13,696 bases of DNA from contig JAIXZB010000012.1 in assembly GCA_027489915.1 (NCBI GenBank), positions 1 to 13,696 on the forward strand, written 5' to 3'. The DNA is from Rickettsiales bacterium (GTDB lineage: Bacteria; Pseudomonadota; Alphaproteobacteria; Rickettsiales; UBA3002). The translations under genes and the position numbers were made by a program. Of the stretch, positions 1-6,173 are shown piece after piece (position 1 is the stretch's first letter; each line of letters starts with the position of its first letter). The notes under the pieces are model-generated. The model ran no database searches, had not been told where the DNA came from, and saw only the letters and a list, made by a program, of their open reading frames with translations.

Positions 1-200
1 CAAGAAACAGCTAATATTGTAAATAATGTATAGCTTAGAATCGTATTCGATTCTCCGCCTTTACTAACGTGAAGTACACCCAATACGGCTGCAATTGTGC
101 ATATAAAAGTGAGGATGATATAAATTGTTGGTCTTGCACGATCTCTTGGAGAGAAATCTGGAAGCGCTACGCTCATAGGATCTTTTTCTGAAAAACGCAT
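1..200 (-). CDS. Probable CckA-like sensor histidine kinase, N-terminal fragment
   Basis: Reading the minus strand from an ATG at 200 gives an open frame of about 66 codons that runs off the left edge of the window. The fragment has a short polar N-terminus (MRFSEKDPMS...), a first hydrophobic segment at about residues 30-49 (TIYIILTFICTIAAVLGVLH), a short loop with SKGGESN, and the start of a second hydrophobic segment. Two closely spaced N-terminal membrane helices fit CckA, the hybrid histidine kinase that drives the CtrA phosphorelay, and cckA lies just after flhB in many alphaproteobacteria. No PAS or kinase domain is visible, so the name rests on position and topology. A GAGGG ribosome site sits six bases before the ATG at 200; an in-frame ATG at 221 would add seven residues but has a weaker site. 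Confidence 0.55.
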   Translation of the reverse strand, partial: MRFSEKDPMSVALPDFSPRDRARPTIYIILTFICTIAAVLGVLHVSKGGESNTILSYTLFTILAVS

Positions 201-225
201 AATACCCTCATATGTTACCATATCA

Positions 226-254
226 GTAATAGTAAGATTTGCACCTTAGTGCAA
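226..254 (-). promoter_or_regulatory. Candidate sigma-70-like promoter for the cckA-like gene
   Basis: On the minus strand TTGCAC (254-249) and TATTAC (231-226) are separated by 17 bases, and a start point near 219 would leave a short leader before the GAGGG and ATG at 200. The -35 element forms the left arm of a perfect inverted repeat (TTGCAC, TAAG, GTGCAA) at 239-254. The match to consensus is only partial, so this is a suggestion; the gene could instead be read through from flhB. Confidence 0.3.
239..254. repeat. Perfect inverted repeat between flhB and the cckA-like gene
   Basis: The plus strand reads TTGCAC, CTTA, GTGCAA: six-base arms and a four-base loop, in the 68-base gap between flhB and the next gene. 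No run of T follows on either strand, so an intrinsic terminator is unlikely. It overlaps the candidate -35 element, so an operator is possible. Confidence 0.5.
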
Positions 255-268
255 TGCGCAGAGTGGTT

Positions 269-1405
269 TTATTGGGTGGGTGGCTTATTTAATCCAAGCT
301 TTGTGGCTTTTTTCTTCACGGCTTCTGCGGCTTTAGGCGCTTTGCCTTTCAGGCGGTATGCATAGCCAATGATTTTTGCTACTGCTTGAAAATGCTCGCT
401 CGGAATGATTTGATCAATATCGGTTGTGTCATAAAGTACCTTAGCGAGTGGTGGATTGCGAATGATGGGGATGCGATTTTCCTGAGCAATGCTGCGTATT
501 TTAGCAGCAACCGCATCCGCGCCTTTGGCGACCACTTTGGGGGCAGCCATGGTTTCTGGGTTATATTGTAACGCTACTGCAAAATGGGTTGGGTTTGTAA
601 CAATGACATCTGCTTTAGGAACATTGGACATCATACGTTTGCGCGATTTTTCCCTTCGTATCTGCTTCAGTTTTGATTTTATGTGGGGGTCGCCCTCTTG
701 TTGTTTGTATTCCTCTTTGACCTCTTGTTTGGTCATGCGCATGCTTTTCATGAACATGAAGCGTTGCAGCAGGTAATCGCCAATACTTAAGAGGAATAAG
801 AAGATACATACCCCAATCATTATTTTGCCTGCTATGGCTTGAGTAAGGTTTAATATTTCCATGCTGGACTGTTCACTCAATGCATCTACGTATCCAAAGT
901 AAGGCTTGGCACAGTACCAGGTCAGTATTCCGACCACTGATATTTTGGCTGTATTTTTGATGAATTCGATAAGTGATTTTTTTGAATAAATTCTGCTAAA
1001 GCCTTTAATTATTGATATCTTTTCTAGCTTTGGTTTTATTTGCTCTGTTGTGAATGCGAATCGCTGCATTACCGCGCTTGGGGCGAATACCGCAGCGAAT
1101 GCTACGGCGATCGGTAAAAGCATTATTATGAGTGATTTGCCCAATACTTCGCGCAGTACTTCACCTGTGTTGCTTGCATCCATTTCAAAAGAATCGGGGC
1201 GTTGCAGAAACGGTGAAAGAAGATTGGTTATGTCGCGCCCTATGGCGGGTGCTAGCATCATGATAACTATGGTGAGTGCTAGTAGCAGGAAAAAATGGTT
1301 AAGTTCACGTGATTGAACATATTGGCCTTTCTTCCTAGCCTCATCCAGCTTCTTCTGGGAAGGTTCTTCGGTTTTGGATGCATCATCTTCGCCGTCTTCT
1401 GACAT
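269..1405 (-). CDS. flhB: Flagellar export gate protein FlhB
   Basis: FlhB is the inner-membrane component of the flagellar type III export apparatus whose cytoplasmic domain switches export from rod/hook to filament substrates. The 378-residue product has the expected plan: an N-terminal KTEEPSQKKLDEARKKGQ motif (about 11-28), four hydrophobic segments (about 37-55, 92-112, 153-168, 192-214), a charged linker with MTKQEVKEEYK, and the self-cleavage motif NPTH at 271-274. Cleavage would fall between N271 and P272. The C-terminal globular domain follows (VALQYNPETMAAPKVVAKGAD), then a Lys/Ala-rich tail after about 355. The ATG overlaps the fliR stop by one base (TGATG), with a GAGGTG ribosome site inside the end of fliR, so the two are translationally coupled. 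A second protein with the same C-terminal fold, lacking NPTH, is encoded at 4147-4500. Confidence 0.97.
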   Translation of the reverse strand: MSEDGEDDASKTEEPSQKKLDEARKKGQYVQSRELNHFFLLLALTIVIMMLAPAIGRDITNLLSPFLQRPDSFEMDASNTGEVLREVLGKSLIIMLLPIAVAFAAVFAPSAVMQRFAFTTEQIKPKLEKISIIKGFSRIYSKKSLIEFIKNTAKISVVGILTWYCAKPYFGYVDALSEQSSMEILNLTQAIAGKIMIGVCIFLFLLSIGDYLLQRFMFMKSMRMTKQEVKEEYKQQEGDPHIKSKLKQIRREKSRKRMMSNVPKADVIVTNPTHFAVALQYNPETMAAPKVVAKGADAVAAKIRSIAQENRIPIIRNPPLAKVLYDTTDIDQIIPSEHFQAVAKIIGYAYRLKGKAPKAAEAVKKKATKLGLNKPPTQ

Positions 1406-2187
1406 CAGTTCACCTCTGTGGCAAAGAGCGATCCGATAGCATCTTCAGCGTATTTCGTGTGCATCATCAGCATTCCAGAAAGTACGGCAATGAGTAGTAT
1501 GAATGAAATCATGATTTGTGGGCTCATGAGAACATAGAATACCTGCATTTGTGGCATTAGCCTCGCCATAATACCGCCGCCTAGATATAGAATGAGGCCG
1601 AATACAATGTGGGGAGCAGAGAGTTGTACTCCCATCATGAACGCGTTTGAAGCAAGACGGCTGTTAAGTTCGCTCATGTCTCCCATATCGGGGTAGGCGC
1701 CAATGGGGAATATGCTGTAACTGTTCACTAAGCCGTTGATTAGCAGATGGTGCATGTCCAATTGAAAAAAAATGACTATCGTTAGCATCGATAAAAAACT
1801 GCTGACTACCGCAGATTGGCCACCGCTGTTCATATCAAATTGTGTAGCGACTGATAGCGATGCTTGAAAGGAGATGATTGTTCCCGCTACTTGCATCGCA
1901 GATAGAATAATCCTGACCATTAAACCTATTGCTAGTCCGATAGTAATTTCGGCGATAATCATTAATCCGAGGCCTAATGCGCTGCTTGGCACTGCGGGCA
2001 TTTTATCAATAAGCATGGGGGTAAGAATCAGTGAAAAAGCAAGGGCAAATAGCAGACGCACGCGAGGGCTTACATAAGAATCACCAATCCCTGGGAATAG
2101 CATCACGGCGCTGCCCATGCGGCAAAATAGCATGAGAAAAGCAAATGTTTGGGAGAGCAAAAAGTGATCGAGCAGTGATAAGCTCAT
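1405..2187 (-). CDS. fliR: Flagellar export gate protein FliR
   Basis: FliR is one of the three small membrane proteins (with FliP and FliQ) that form the conical export gate core. The 260-residue product is very hydrophobic, with about six hydrophobic segments and family-typical stretches: FCRMGSAVMLFPGIGDSYVSPRVRLLFAL near the N-terminus, the loop ITIGLAIGLMVRIILSAMQVAG, and FQLDMHHLLINGLVNSYSIFPIG in the middle. I chose the ATG at 2187, four bases after the fliQ stop, because MSLSLLDHFLL matches the usual FliR start. A GTG at 2199 would add four residues and overlap fliQ by eight bases; neither start has a strong ribosome site, which fits coupling to fliQ. The end overlaps the flhB start by one base. 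Confidence 0.95.
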   Translation of the reverse strand: MSLSLLDHFLLSQTFAFLMLFCRMGSAVMLFPGIGDSYVSPRVRLLFALAFSLILTPMLIDKMPAVPSSALGLGLMIIAEITIGLAIGLMVRIILSAMQVAGTIISFQASLSVATQFDMNSGGQSAVVSSFLSMLTIVIFFQLDMHHLLINGLVNSYSIFPIGAYPDMGDMSELNSRLASNAFMMGVQLSAPHIVFGLILYLGGGIMARLMPQMQVFYVLMSPQIMISFILLIAVLSGMLMMHTKYAEDAIGSLFATEVN

Positions 2188-2191
2188 GCCG

Positions 2192-2467
2192 CTATTCACT
2201 GTTATTTATGTTGCTTATGTTGGTGTAGAGTTCTTCGTTAAAATCTATCAGTGAATGCAGCATGAATGGCATTACGAGGATAAGCACCATAAACATAGCC
2301 AGAATTTTGGGAACAAAGGTGAGTGTCATTTCCTGAATCTGTGTTAGCGCCTGAAATAATGACACGATAAGGCCGACAAATAATGCAGTCAGCATCAGGG
2401 GGGCGCTAATTTTTACAAGCACCCACAACGCATCGCGCCCAATATCAACGACTTGATTTACTTCCAT
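2192..2467 (-). CDS. fliQ: Flagellar export gate protein FliQ
   Basis: FliQ is a small membrane protein of the flagellar type III export gate. The 91-residue product has the family length and two long hydrophobic helices (about residues 15-38 and 50-72) around the conserved turn QALTQIQEMTLTFVPKI, the family's best-known motif. It begins with MEVNQVVDIGRDALWVLVKISAPLML, matching the usual start with no room for a longer protein. It is the fourth gene of the flgB operon, after a gap of about 43 bases from fliE, and almost abuts fliR. The ribosome site before the ATG (TAGG about ten bases upstream) is weak. Confidence 0.95.
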   Translation of the reverse strand: MEVNQVVDIGRDALWVLVKISAPLMLTALFVGLIVSLFQALTQIQEMTLTFVPKILAMFMVLILVMPFMLHSLIDFNEELYTNISNINNSE

Positions 2468-2510
2468 ACGCTATAACCTATAGGGTGCGGCGCGTTTGTA
2501 AAGATACTCT

Positions 2511-2846
2511 TTATATCGGCATTTTGATGATATCTTGATATGCAGAAATGACGCGATCGCGTACTGCTACCACGGTGTTGAGTGACATCTCTGCGTTTGC
2601 AACGGCGGTTACAACATCGGTAACATCTGCTTTGCCAGCAAGCGCGCGCGTAGCAACAGCTTCGCTATTATACCCCGATGCTGCAGCTTTGCGCAAAGAT
2701 TCACCTACTAGGCTTGAGAAACTTGCTTCCGCTGGGGCTTCGGATTGCCCTGTGCTTGGTGCTTTGGTTTCTTGCAAAATACGTTCGGCTATGCGCGAGG
2801 CATCGCGGTAAGCGGCGGCGGCGCTACTCATATTAACTGAATTCAT
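2511..2846 (-). CDS. fliE: Flagellar MS-ring/rod junction protein FliE
   Basis: FliE joins the MS ring to the proximal rod and is among the first substrates exported. The 111-residue product has the normal length and the family's two-part plan: a variable Ala/Ser-rich N-terminus (to about residue 42), then the conserved helical half with SFSSLVGESLRKA and the C-terminal ADVTDVVTAVANAEMSLNTVVAVRDRVISAYQDIIKMPI, where the DVV..V..A...L......VRD....AYQ.I..M.I pattern is diagnostic. A GGGAGG ribosome site lies about five bases before the ATG. It is third in the operon, 28 bases after flgC. No signal peptide is seen, as expected for a type III export substrate. Confidence 0.95.
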   Translation of the reverse strand: MNSVNMSSAAAAYRDASRIAERILQETKAPSTGQSEAPAEASFSSLVGESLRKAAASGYNSEAVATRALAGKADVTDVVTAVANAEMSLNTVVAVRDRVISAYQDIIKMPI

Positions 2847-2874
2847 AAATCCTCCCAGATAGTATTTTTATTGT

Positions 2875-3282
2875 TTAGCGTAACAGACCAATGGTTTGAG
2901 ATAACATAGATTTGGATGCTTCGATGACGTTAAGATTCGCCTCATAGCCTCTGCGGGCTTCACGCATGTCCATCATTTCAACAATGCTGTTGACGTTAGG
3001 CATCTGCACATAGCCTTCTTCATTGGCGGCGGGGTGGGTAGGGTCGTATTTTAGCGGAAATTTTGAATTATCGGTTCCGTATTTGCTGATACGAACGGTT
3101 TCAACGCCTAGGTCGCGATCTAGCTCATCTTTGAATGCCACTGTTTTGCGGCGGTATGGTGCTTCGTTTGGGTTGGTTCCAGTCGATTCTGCGTTGGCAA
3201 TGTTTTGCGATACGATACGCAAGCGGTCGCTTTGCGCTTTCATTCCGGAAGCTGATACATGCATGGTGCTGAGTAAATCCAT
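2875..3282 (-). CDS. flgC: Flagellar proximal rod protein FlgC
   Basis: FlgC is one of the proximal rod proteins that polymerise on FliE in the periplasm. The 135-residue product has the N-terminal rod signature SQNIANAEST (about 25-34) after a helix with MHVSASGMKAQSDRLRIV. Its C-terminal helix (VEMMDMREARRGYEANLNVIEASKSMLSQTIGLL) carries the MM.MREA.R.YEAN....ASK.M motif typical of FlgC. Length equals that of other FlgC proteins. A GAGGG ribosome site is placed well before the ATG. It is second in the operon, 14 bases after flgB. Confidence 0.96.
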   Translation of the reverse strand: MDLLSTMHVSASGMKAQSDRLRIVSQNIANAESTGTNPNEAPYRRKTVAFKDELDRDLGVETVRISKYGTDNSKFPLKYDPTHPAANEEGYVQMPNVNSIVEMMDMREARRGYEANLNVIEASKSMLSQTIGLLR

Positions 3283-3296
3283 TATACCCTCAATGT

Positions 3297-3704
3297 TTAG
3301 CGGTTAGCGCCGACAGCGATTTTGAACAGGTTATTCATTTTACGGTAAATGCCGCTTGCGAGTTGGTATTGCAGTCCCACTTCATTCACTTTTGCCATTT
3401 GTTCTTCCAGCACTACGTTATTGCCAACGGGGGTGGATTCAAATGTGTTGCGGTCTTTTTCATCGCGGTAGGGGCCGCCATACGGGTTGATGCCAGGCAT
3501 GTGCTTGGTTGCTGTGGCGCGCATTTCCAACCGTTTGGATTCAGCATCTGCCATGCGACCGAAATCGAGTTTTTTGAGGTCTTTTGCTTCGTAGCCGGGG
3601 GTGTCGATATTAGCAATGTTGCTACCAAGCAGTGTTTGACGCTGCATATTGTAGCTCATTTGTGTTTTGGCCATTTTCATGACGCTGCTGTTATTAAAGT
3701 CCAT
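3297..3704 (-). CDS. flgB: Flagellar proximal rod protein FlgB
   Basis: FlgB is a proximal rod subunit and the first gene of this operon. The 135-residue product contains the rod signature SNIANIDTPGYEAKD at about 28-42 and a C-terminal helix (EEQMAKVNEVGLQYQLASGIYRKMNNLFKIAVG) like that of other FlgB proteins. The open frame could begin 18 codons earlier at 3758, but that extension runs back through the sigma-54 promoter at 3731-3746, whose predicted start point is near 3720, so it would not be transcribed from it. The ATG at 3704 has an AAAGGG ribosome site, and the protein then starts MDFNNSSVMKMAK, as expected. The leader would be only about 16 bases. Confidence 0.95.
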   Translation of the reverse strand: MDFNNSSVMKMAKTQMSYNMQRQTLLGSNIANIDTPGYEAKDLKKLDFGRMADAESKRLEMRATATKHMPGINPYGGPYRDEKDRNTFESTPVGNNVVLEEQMAKVNEVGLQYQLASGIYRKMNNLFKIAVGANR

Positions 3705-3730
3705 CGTGAGACCCTTTCTTCGCCTACCTG

Positions 3731-3746
3731 TGCAAAGCGTGTGCCA
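3731..3746 (-). promoter_or_regulatory. Sigma-54 (-24/-12) promoter of the flgB operon
   Basis: The minus strand reads TGGCAC, ACGCT, TTGCA. This matches the sigma-54 consensus TGGCAC-N5-TTGCW at every fixed position, with exactly ten bases between the GG and the GC. The GC falls at 3733-3732, so transcription should begin near 3720, about 16 bases before the flgB ATG and just ahead of its ribosome site. In alphaproteobacteria such flagellar promoters usually need a FlbD-type activator; no such gene is in the window. The perfect match, spacing and position make this the best-supported regulatory site here. Confidence 0.88.
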
Positions 3747-3757
3747 GTTTGCTGGCA
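3742..3757. repeat. Perfect inverted repeat overlapping the sigma-54 -24 element
   Basis: The plus strand reads TGCCAG, TTTG, CTGGCA: perfect six-base arms around a four-base spacer. One arm includes most of the -24 element of the flgB promoter. It could be an operator through which a regulator blocks or modulates sigma-54 polymerase, or a chance consequence of TGGCA occurring twice. The rest of the gap (3759-3904) is AT-rich with no confident promoter for csrA. Confidence 0.5.
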
Positions 3758-3904
3758 TCAGTATTAAGCTTGTATAGTCGCATTATAGGAAAAAAATACC
3801 TATTAAGCAAATAAAATCTGTGTTAGATAAAATAAATAGGCAGTATTTAGACTTTATGCTACGTTCTGCTCAACCAGTAGGTTAACGCTGACCAGGTAGG
3901 TTGC

Positions 3905-4141
3905 ATGTTATATTTATCCCGTAAGCTTGGTGAGTCTATCATCATCAACAACAGTATTGAGCTCACCGTCATTGAGGTGAGGGGGAAAACTGTAAAGCTT
4001 GGCTTTGTGTTCCCGCCAGAAGCGTCTATTTTGCGCAAAGAAATTCATGACAAGGTAATGGAAGAAAACATGGCAGCTTCGCAAACTGACATGAGTGAGA
4101 GTGATTTGCTTGAAGCGCTGTTTAATGATGACAGGAAATAG
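3905..4141 (+). CDS. csrA: RNA-binding translational regulator CsrA, with C-terminal extension
   Basis: CsrA is a small dimeric protein that binds GGA motifs in mRNA leaders and changes translation or stability; it controls motility in many bacteria. Residues 1-55 match the family throughout: MLYLSRKLGESIIINNSIELTVIEVRGKTVKLGF, then PPEASILRKEI. The two residues best known for RNA contact, L4 and R44, are both present. The product is 78 residues against about 61 in E. coli; the extra tail (about 57-78, SQTDMSESDLLEALFNDDRK) is acidic. It is first in the plus-strand operon ending with fliP, divergent from flgB, which implies a flagellar role. No FliW-like antagonist gene is in the window and no GGA motif stands out in its own short leader. 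Confidence 0.93.
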   Translation: MLYLSRKLGESIIINNSIELTVIEVRGKTVKLGFVFPPEASILRKEIHDKVMEENMAASQTDMSESDLLEALFNDDRK

Positions 4142-4146
4142 AAGGT

Positions 4147-4500
4147 ATGAGCGACGCGCCTTCATCAATCGATATCAAAGAAGGCGCGCAGCAAGCGCCT
4201 GTTTCAGCGCAAGGGCCACTTCAGGCAGTGGCGCTTGAATATGAACGCGGTGTTGATGAAGCTCCGCGAATTGTTGCTTCAGGTAAAGGGGCCATTGCTG
4301 AGCAAATACTTGCAGTGGCGGAAGCGCGAGGCATCAAGGTTCGTAAAGATGCAGACTTGATAGAAATACTTTCTGCGATAGAAGTGGATTCTGTTATTCC
4401 GCTTGAGGCATTTGCTGCGGTTGCTGAAATTTTATCGTATGTATATGCTGCCAACGCATCGTTTGCACAGCGCACTGCGCGAAATTTACACAGGGAGTAG
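4147..4500 (+). CDS. Orphan FlhB C-terminal-domain protein (FlhX/YlqH-like)
   Basis: The 117-residue product resembles only the cytoplasmic, post-cleavage domain of FlhB. After a variable N-terminus, residues 25-105 (LQAVALEYERGVDEAPRIVASGKGAIAEQILAVAEARGIKVRKDADLIEIL...VIPLEAFAAVAEILSYVYA) align with residues about 275-352 of FlhB at 269-1405 (FAVALQYNPETMAAPKVVAKGAD...IPSEHFQAVAKIIGYAYR). The NPTH cleavage motif and all membrane segments are missing. Proteins of this kind are known as FlhX or YlqH and can stand in for the FlhB C-terminal domain in export. It lies five bases after csrA and four before the next gene, inside the operon with fliO and fliP. A soluble accessory of the export gate is the likely role; this is inferred from family and position. 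Confidence 0.82.
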   Translation: MSDAPSSIDIKEGAQQAPVSAQGPLQAVALEYERGVDEAPRIVASGKGAIAEQILAVAEARGIKVRKDADLIEILSAIEVDSVIPLEAFAAVAEILSYVYAANASFAQRTARNLHRE

Positions 4501-4504
4501 TGCA

Positions 4505-4831
4505 ATGACACCTGAAGCATTGTTTGGTGATATTACGGATTATGTGCAAAAAGCCAATGCTATGCTCGCTCACGGAGAGTGGGTGGATTTAGCAGGGCTT
4601 GATAAAGAGGTAGAAGCGCTGTGTGCGCATGTTGTTGGGTTGTCGCCTGAGCAAGCCCGAGAATATGCCCCAGAATTAGAATATGTACGTGAACAGGTTG
4701 GATTGCTTGAGCAATCTATGCGCGCGCTTCGTGATGGTGTGAAAGGTAATATCAAAGGTACCGAAACTATCGAGCGTGCCAATAAAGCCTATGCTCAGGG
4801 CACCTCACTTTCCCCAACCCAAAAGCCTTAA
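4505..4831 (+). CDS. Small helical protein, candidate FliT/FlgN-like flagellar export chaperone
   Basis: The 108-residue product starts at ATG 4505 with a GGGAG ribosome site formed by the end of the previous gene. A longer frame from 4403 would overlap that gene by almost 100 bases and is not needed. The protein appears nearly all helical: MLAHGEWVDLAGLDKEVEALCAHVVGL, then ELEYVREQVGLLEQSMRALRDGVKGNI, ending in a polar tail after ERANKAYAQ. Regular leucines, the GEW..L..LD pattern, the length and the place between an export-gate protein and fliO recall FliT and FlgN chaperones, which are poorly conserved in sequence. I do not recognise it with certainty. It has no membrane segment or signal peptide, so it should be cytoplasmic. 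Confidence 0.6.
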   Translation: MTPEALFGDITDYVQKANAMLAHGEWVDLAGLDKEVEALCAHVVGLSPEQAREYAPELEYVREQVGLLEQSMRALRDGVKGNIKGTETIERANKAYAQGTSLSPTQKP

Positions 4832-4841
4832 GGAGCTTTTT

Positions 4842-5132
4842 GTGGAGTATGTAGACCTCGCACGGTTTGTATTTTCGTTGCTTGCGGTAATTGCACTCAT
4901 TTTATTGTGTGTGTGGATTGCTAAGCGGTTGGATGTTGAAAAACGTCTGGCTGGCTTGAGGAAAAATACCTACTTGTCTATTGTGGAATCTTTCCATGTG
5001 GACCCTAAACACAAACTGGTTATTGTTAAGCGCGGTAGCATTCATCATGTGCTGTTGATTGGACAAGGCACGAGCCTTGTGGTTGAAAGCTACGAAGTCG
5101 CGCCTCAGGAGACGCCTAATGTTGCGAGTTAA
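4842..5132 (+). CDS. fliO: Flagellar biosynthesis protein FliO
   Basis: FliO is a small bitopic membrane protein that helps FliP assemble into the export gate. The 96-residue product has one membrane helix (about residues 8-27, FVFSLLAVIALILLCVWIAKRL). A cytoplasmic domain follows, with the pattern typical of FliO: LSIVESFHVDPKHKLVIVKRGSIHHVLLIGQGTSLVVES. The start is a GTG at 4842, chosen because AAGGAG lies six bases upstream (4830-4835). The longer frame from 4776 would extend far into the previous gene. Its end overlaps the fliP start by 14 bases, supporting coupled translation and the FliO assignment. The short length is usual for alphaproteobacteria. Confidence 0.88.
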   Translation: MEYVDLARFVFSLLAVIALILLCVWIAKRLDVEKRLAGLRKNTYLSIVESFHVDPKHKLVIVKRGSIHHVLLIGQGTSLVVESYEVAPQETPNVAS

Positions 5133-5874
5133 TACTCTGGTGAGCATAGTTTTTATTGCATTCTTCGCGTTGATGCTGGGTGCAGATAATGCATCTGCGC
5201 AGAGCCTATCGCTTGATATGGGTGACGGTGAAGGGTCAGCCACTGCGCGTATGATTCAGATGATTCTGCTGCTGACGGTGATTAGTTTGGCGCCGTCACT
5301 TCTGATGATGGTTACTTCTTTTACTCGCATTATTATTGTCCTGTCGTTCGTGCGAAGTGCTATTGGTATTCAGAACTCTCCTCCGAACCAGGTTATGATT
5401 GCTCTTGCCCTGTTTCTTACTGCATTTATTATGACTCCAGTTTTCCAGGAATCGTATGATAAGGGGCTAGCTCCTCTCATACGAGAAGAAGTGAGTGAAG
5501 AGGAGGCGATAACTCAAGCAGCGAAGCCTTTTCACAAATTCATGATTACCCATGTACGCGATAAGGATTTGCAGCTGTTTGTTGGCATGATGCCTGAAGA
5601 TGTAAAAATAGAAAAACCCGACGATACCCCTTATCAGGCGCTTATTCCTGCGTTTATGATTAGTGAGATTAAGCGGGCGTTTGAGATTGGGTTTTTGATA
5701 TTTGTTCCCTTTCTTATTATCGACATGCTTATTGCTTCGATATTGATGGCGATGGGGATGATGATGTTACCCCCTGTGGTAATTTCATTGCCGTTTAAGA
5801 TTATCTTTTTTGTGCTGGTTGATGGGTGGTACATGCTTTGTGGGTCGCTGGTGCGTTCGTTTGGGGTGGGATGA
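5119..5874 (+). CDS. fliP: Flagellar export gate protein FliP
   Basis: FliP forms the pentameric core of the export gate with FliQ and FliR. The 251-residue product has a cleavable signal peptide (residues 1-27, ending ADNASA before QSLS), as is known for FliP. A first membrane region contains LLTVISLAPSLLMMVTSFTRIIIVLSFVR and an IQNSPPNQVMIALALFLT motif. A periplasmic loop follows, then the family signature IPAFMISEIKRAFEIGF at about 176-192 and two last helices (LIIDMLIASILMAMGMMMLPP, LPFKIIFFVLVDGWYM). The ATG at 5119 has AGGAGA about seven bases upstream; the frame is open back to 5059 but that lies deep inside fliO. The partners FliQ and FliR are encoded in the divergent operon of this window. 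Confidence 0.96.
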   Translation: MLRVNTLVSIVFIAFFALMLGADNASAQSLSLDMGDGEGSATARMIQMILLLTVISLAPSLLMMVTSFTRIIIVLSFVRSAIGIQNSPPNQVMIALALFLTAFIMTPVFQESYDKGLAPLIREEVSEEEAITQAAKPFHKFMITHVRDKDLQLFVGMMPEDVKIEKPDDTPYQALIPAFMISEIKRAFEIGFLIFVPFLIIDMLIASILMAMGMMMLPPVVISLPFKIIFFVLVDGWYMLCGSLVRSFGVG

Positions 5875-5880
5875 GCGCGA

Positions 5881-6171
5881 ATGATTACTTATAAGGCCCA
5901 CAATAAAGGAATGTTTTTTTTATTTTTGCTGCTTGGGCTGGCTCTTATTCCTATCATAGCAGCCGTTATTATTGGTTTGGTTGTAATTGTCTGGGTTCTC
6001 ACAATTCCCTATGTGGTTTATAAGTTTATTCGGGGTGAGCGCAATATACGCACCATATATTCTGGTGTTATGCCTCAAGCCTATATACGCGAGCGCGAAG
6101 CAGATTCTGCCCTGTTTATAGAGGGAGAGTTCAAGCAGGTAGATGAGGATTCTTTAGGCACTAAACAGTAG
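5881..6171 (+). CDS. Small membrane protein of unknown function following fliP
   Basis: The 96-residue product begins six bases after the fliP stop and is the last gene of the csrA-fliP operon. I do not recognise it. It has a short polar N-terminus, one continuous hydrophobic stretch at about residues 11-50 (MFFLFLLLGLALIPIIAAVIIGLVVIVWVL, then PYVVYKFI), long enough for a two-helix hairpin, and a charged soluble tail (RGERNIRTIYS...REREADSALFIEGEFKQVDEDSL). Positive residues just after the hydrophobic region suggest that the tail is cytoplasmic. Its position hints at a role in export-gate assembly or basal-body placement, but nothing in the sequence proves this. The ribosome site is weak, so translation may be coupled to fliP. 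Confidence 0.75.
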   Translation: MITYKAHNKGMFFLFLLLGLALIPIIAAVIIGLVVIVWVLTIPYVVYKFIRGERNIRTIYSGVMPQAYIREREADSALFIEGEFKQVDEDSLGTKQ

Positions 6172-6173
6172 CA

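Noticed and set aside
3705..3758. Upstream extension of flgB by 18 codons
   Set aside because: It would be translated from DNA upstream of the sigma-54 start point near 3720 and reads through the promoter; MDFNNSS at 3704 with its ribosome site is the better start.
3363..3767. 134-codon open frame on the plus strand across flgB
   Set aside because: Wholly antisense to the well-supported flgB gene and its promoter; the cysteine/histidine-rich product has no recognisable family.
3753..3769. Second sigma-54-like site on the plus strand toward csrA (TGGCA ... AAGC)
   Set aside because: Twelve bases separate GG and GC instead of ten, and the -12 half is poor.
3872..3904. Repeated TAGGTT before csrA as a riboswitch or CsrA self-binding leader
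   Set aside because: Two short copies only, no GGA motif in a loop and no stable fold seen by eye.
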